Shown here: positions 45,458 through 45,684 of the stretch, one piece after another
How positions within the stretch are numbered: the first letter of the stretch is position 1
How the letters are laid out: each line of letters opens with the position of its first letter
Source of the DNA: Verrucomicrobiota bacterium
GTDB taxonomy: Bacteria > Verrucomicrobiota > Verrucomicrobiia > Opitutales > Opitutaceae
Reading direction: 5' to 3'
DNA length: 45,684 nt
Assembly: GCA_025352985.1 (NCBI GenBank)
Contig: JANXRL010000098.1
Location: 1-45,684 of the forward strand
Notes under the pieces: generated by a model
Told to the model about the DNA's origin: nothing
What the model saw: the letters and a program-made list of their open reading frames with translations, nothing else
Database searches by the model: none
Program-made: the position numbers and the translations under genes

Positions 45458-45682
45458 TCATACCGAGCCGGGATACAGTTTCGCCGACTGATCCAAAATT
45501 TTCGTGAAATCCACCTTGAGGTGATGCGTCGCGACCAGCCGCCAGACCTCGGGGATCATCTGCAAACGAGCAATGGTATCCAGTCGCAGGACCGATGTCA
45601 GAGCGCCCAAGGCAATTCCGGGATTGGCTTTGACGTGGGAGATGATTTCAGGGCCGGCAGGATGCGCGGCATGATTCCGATG
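45458..45682 (-). CDS. tnsA: TnsA-like endonuclease, C-terminal 74 residues only
   Basis: An open frame enters at the window edge and ends 16 bases before tnsB. Seventy-four residues are visible, including NPGIALGALTSVLRLDTIARLQMIPEVWRL (read in parts) and HHLKVDFTKILDQSAKLYP, a winged-helix pattern as in the C-terminal domain of TnsA, which cuts the 5' ends and binds TnsC. The position directly upstream of tnsB supports this; the catalytic domain is not in the window, so the call is provisional. The 5' part of the gene is outside. Confidence 0.6.
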   Translation of the reverse strand, partial: HRNHAAHPAGPEIISHVKANPGIALGALTSVLRLDTIARLQMIPEVWRLVATHHLKVDFTKILDQSAKLYPGSV

Positions 45683-45684
45683 AT

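Larger units (their letters stand above)
35781..45684. mobile_element. Tn7-like transposon, right end beyond window
   Basis: The element starts at the repeats upstream of mraZ and runs past the window. Core genes read leftwards from the right edge: TnsA C-terminus, TnsB, TnsC, TniQ, with gaps of 16, 3 and 5 bases. In Tn7 the tnsA side faces the attachment site, so the target gene is probably to the right of the window. Cargo or accessory genes are an XRE regulator, an outer-membrane barrel, a second TniQ with its own ATPase, and the sigma/IrrE cassette. No CRISPR array, Cas gene or TnsE is seen in the visible part. Confidence 0.75.

Overview
The window looks like a chromosomal segment of a Gram-negative, meso-diaminopimelate bacterium, most plausibly of the Verrucomicrobiota (Opitutae-like). 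The reasons are a complete mraZ-to-ftsZ division and cell-wall (dcw) cluster, a MurC-MurB fusion, a MurE with the DNPR signature, a divergent FtsZ, and FtsA, Obg and glycolytic genes all in high-GC sequence. No rRNA or tRNA is visible, so the assignment is an inference.

Left part (1-16176). At the edge is the end of a type II restriction-modification pair: a D12-class adenine methylase followed by an HNH endonuclease cut by the window. Next is a glycolytic operon on the minus strand (gap, pgk, tpiA) closed by a strong terminator, with repeat-derived hairpins in its spacers. Upstream lies a pullulanase-type glycogen/starch debranching enzyme. A gene-free stretch of about 620 bases (7622-8241) contains several clear hairpins and may encode a structured RNA; it precedes mnmA (tRNA thiolation). 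A FUSC-family membrane protein converges on a small operon for a pilus/type II secretion ATPase with a detached N-terminal domain and a TPR lipoprotein. obgE and a secreted FG-GAP-like protein follow.

Centre (16173-35720). The dcw cluster is on the minus strand, in transcription order mraZ, small orf, rsmH, ftsL-like, ftsI, murE, murF, mraY, murD, LysM lipoprotein, ftsW, murG, murC-murB, ddl, ftsQ, ftsA, ftsZ. Many neighbours share ATGA-type overlaps, as expected for one translationally coupled operon. MraZ-type boxes with exact 10-base spacing lie just upstream of mraZ. FtsZ lacks the second aspartate of the T7 loop.

Right part (about 35780 to the window end). A Tn7-like transposon sits immediately upstream of the dcw promoter. 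Its left end is marked by four direct copies of aagtcatRccgac (putative TnsB sites). The core runs TnsA (C-terminus only), TnsB, TnsC, TniQ from the right edge leftwards. Inside are a second TniQ paired with a distinct DEFQ-type ATPase, an outer-membrane beta-barrel gene divergent from an XRE regulator with two operator-like dyads, and next to the left end a plus-strand cassette of sigma-factor-like protein, small unknown protein and ImmA/IrrE metallopeptidase. The two TniQ proteins with two ATPases, and the sigma/IrrE cassette, are the best candidates for an undescribed system. The right end and the integration target are outside the window.
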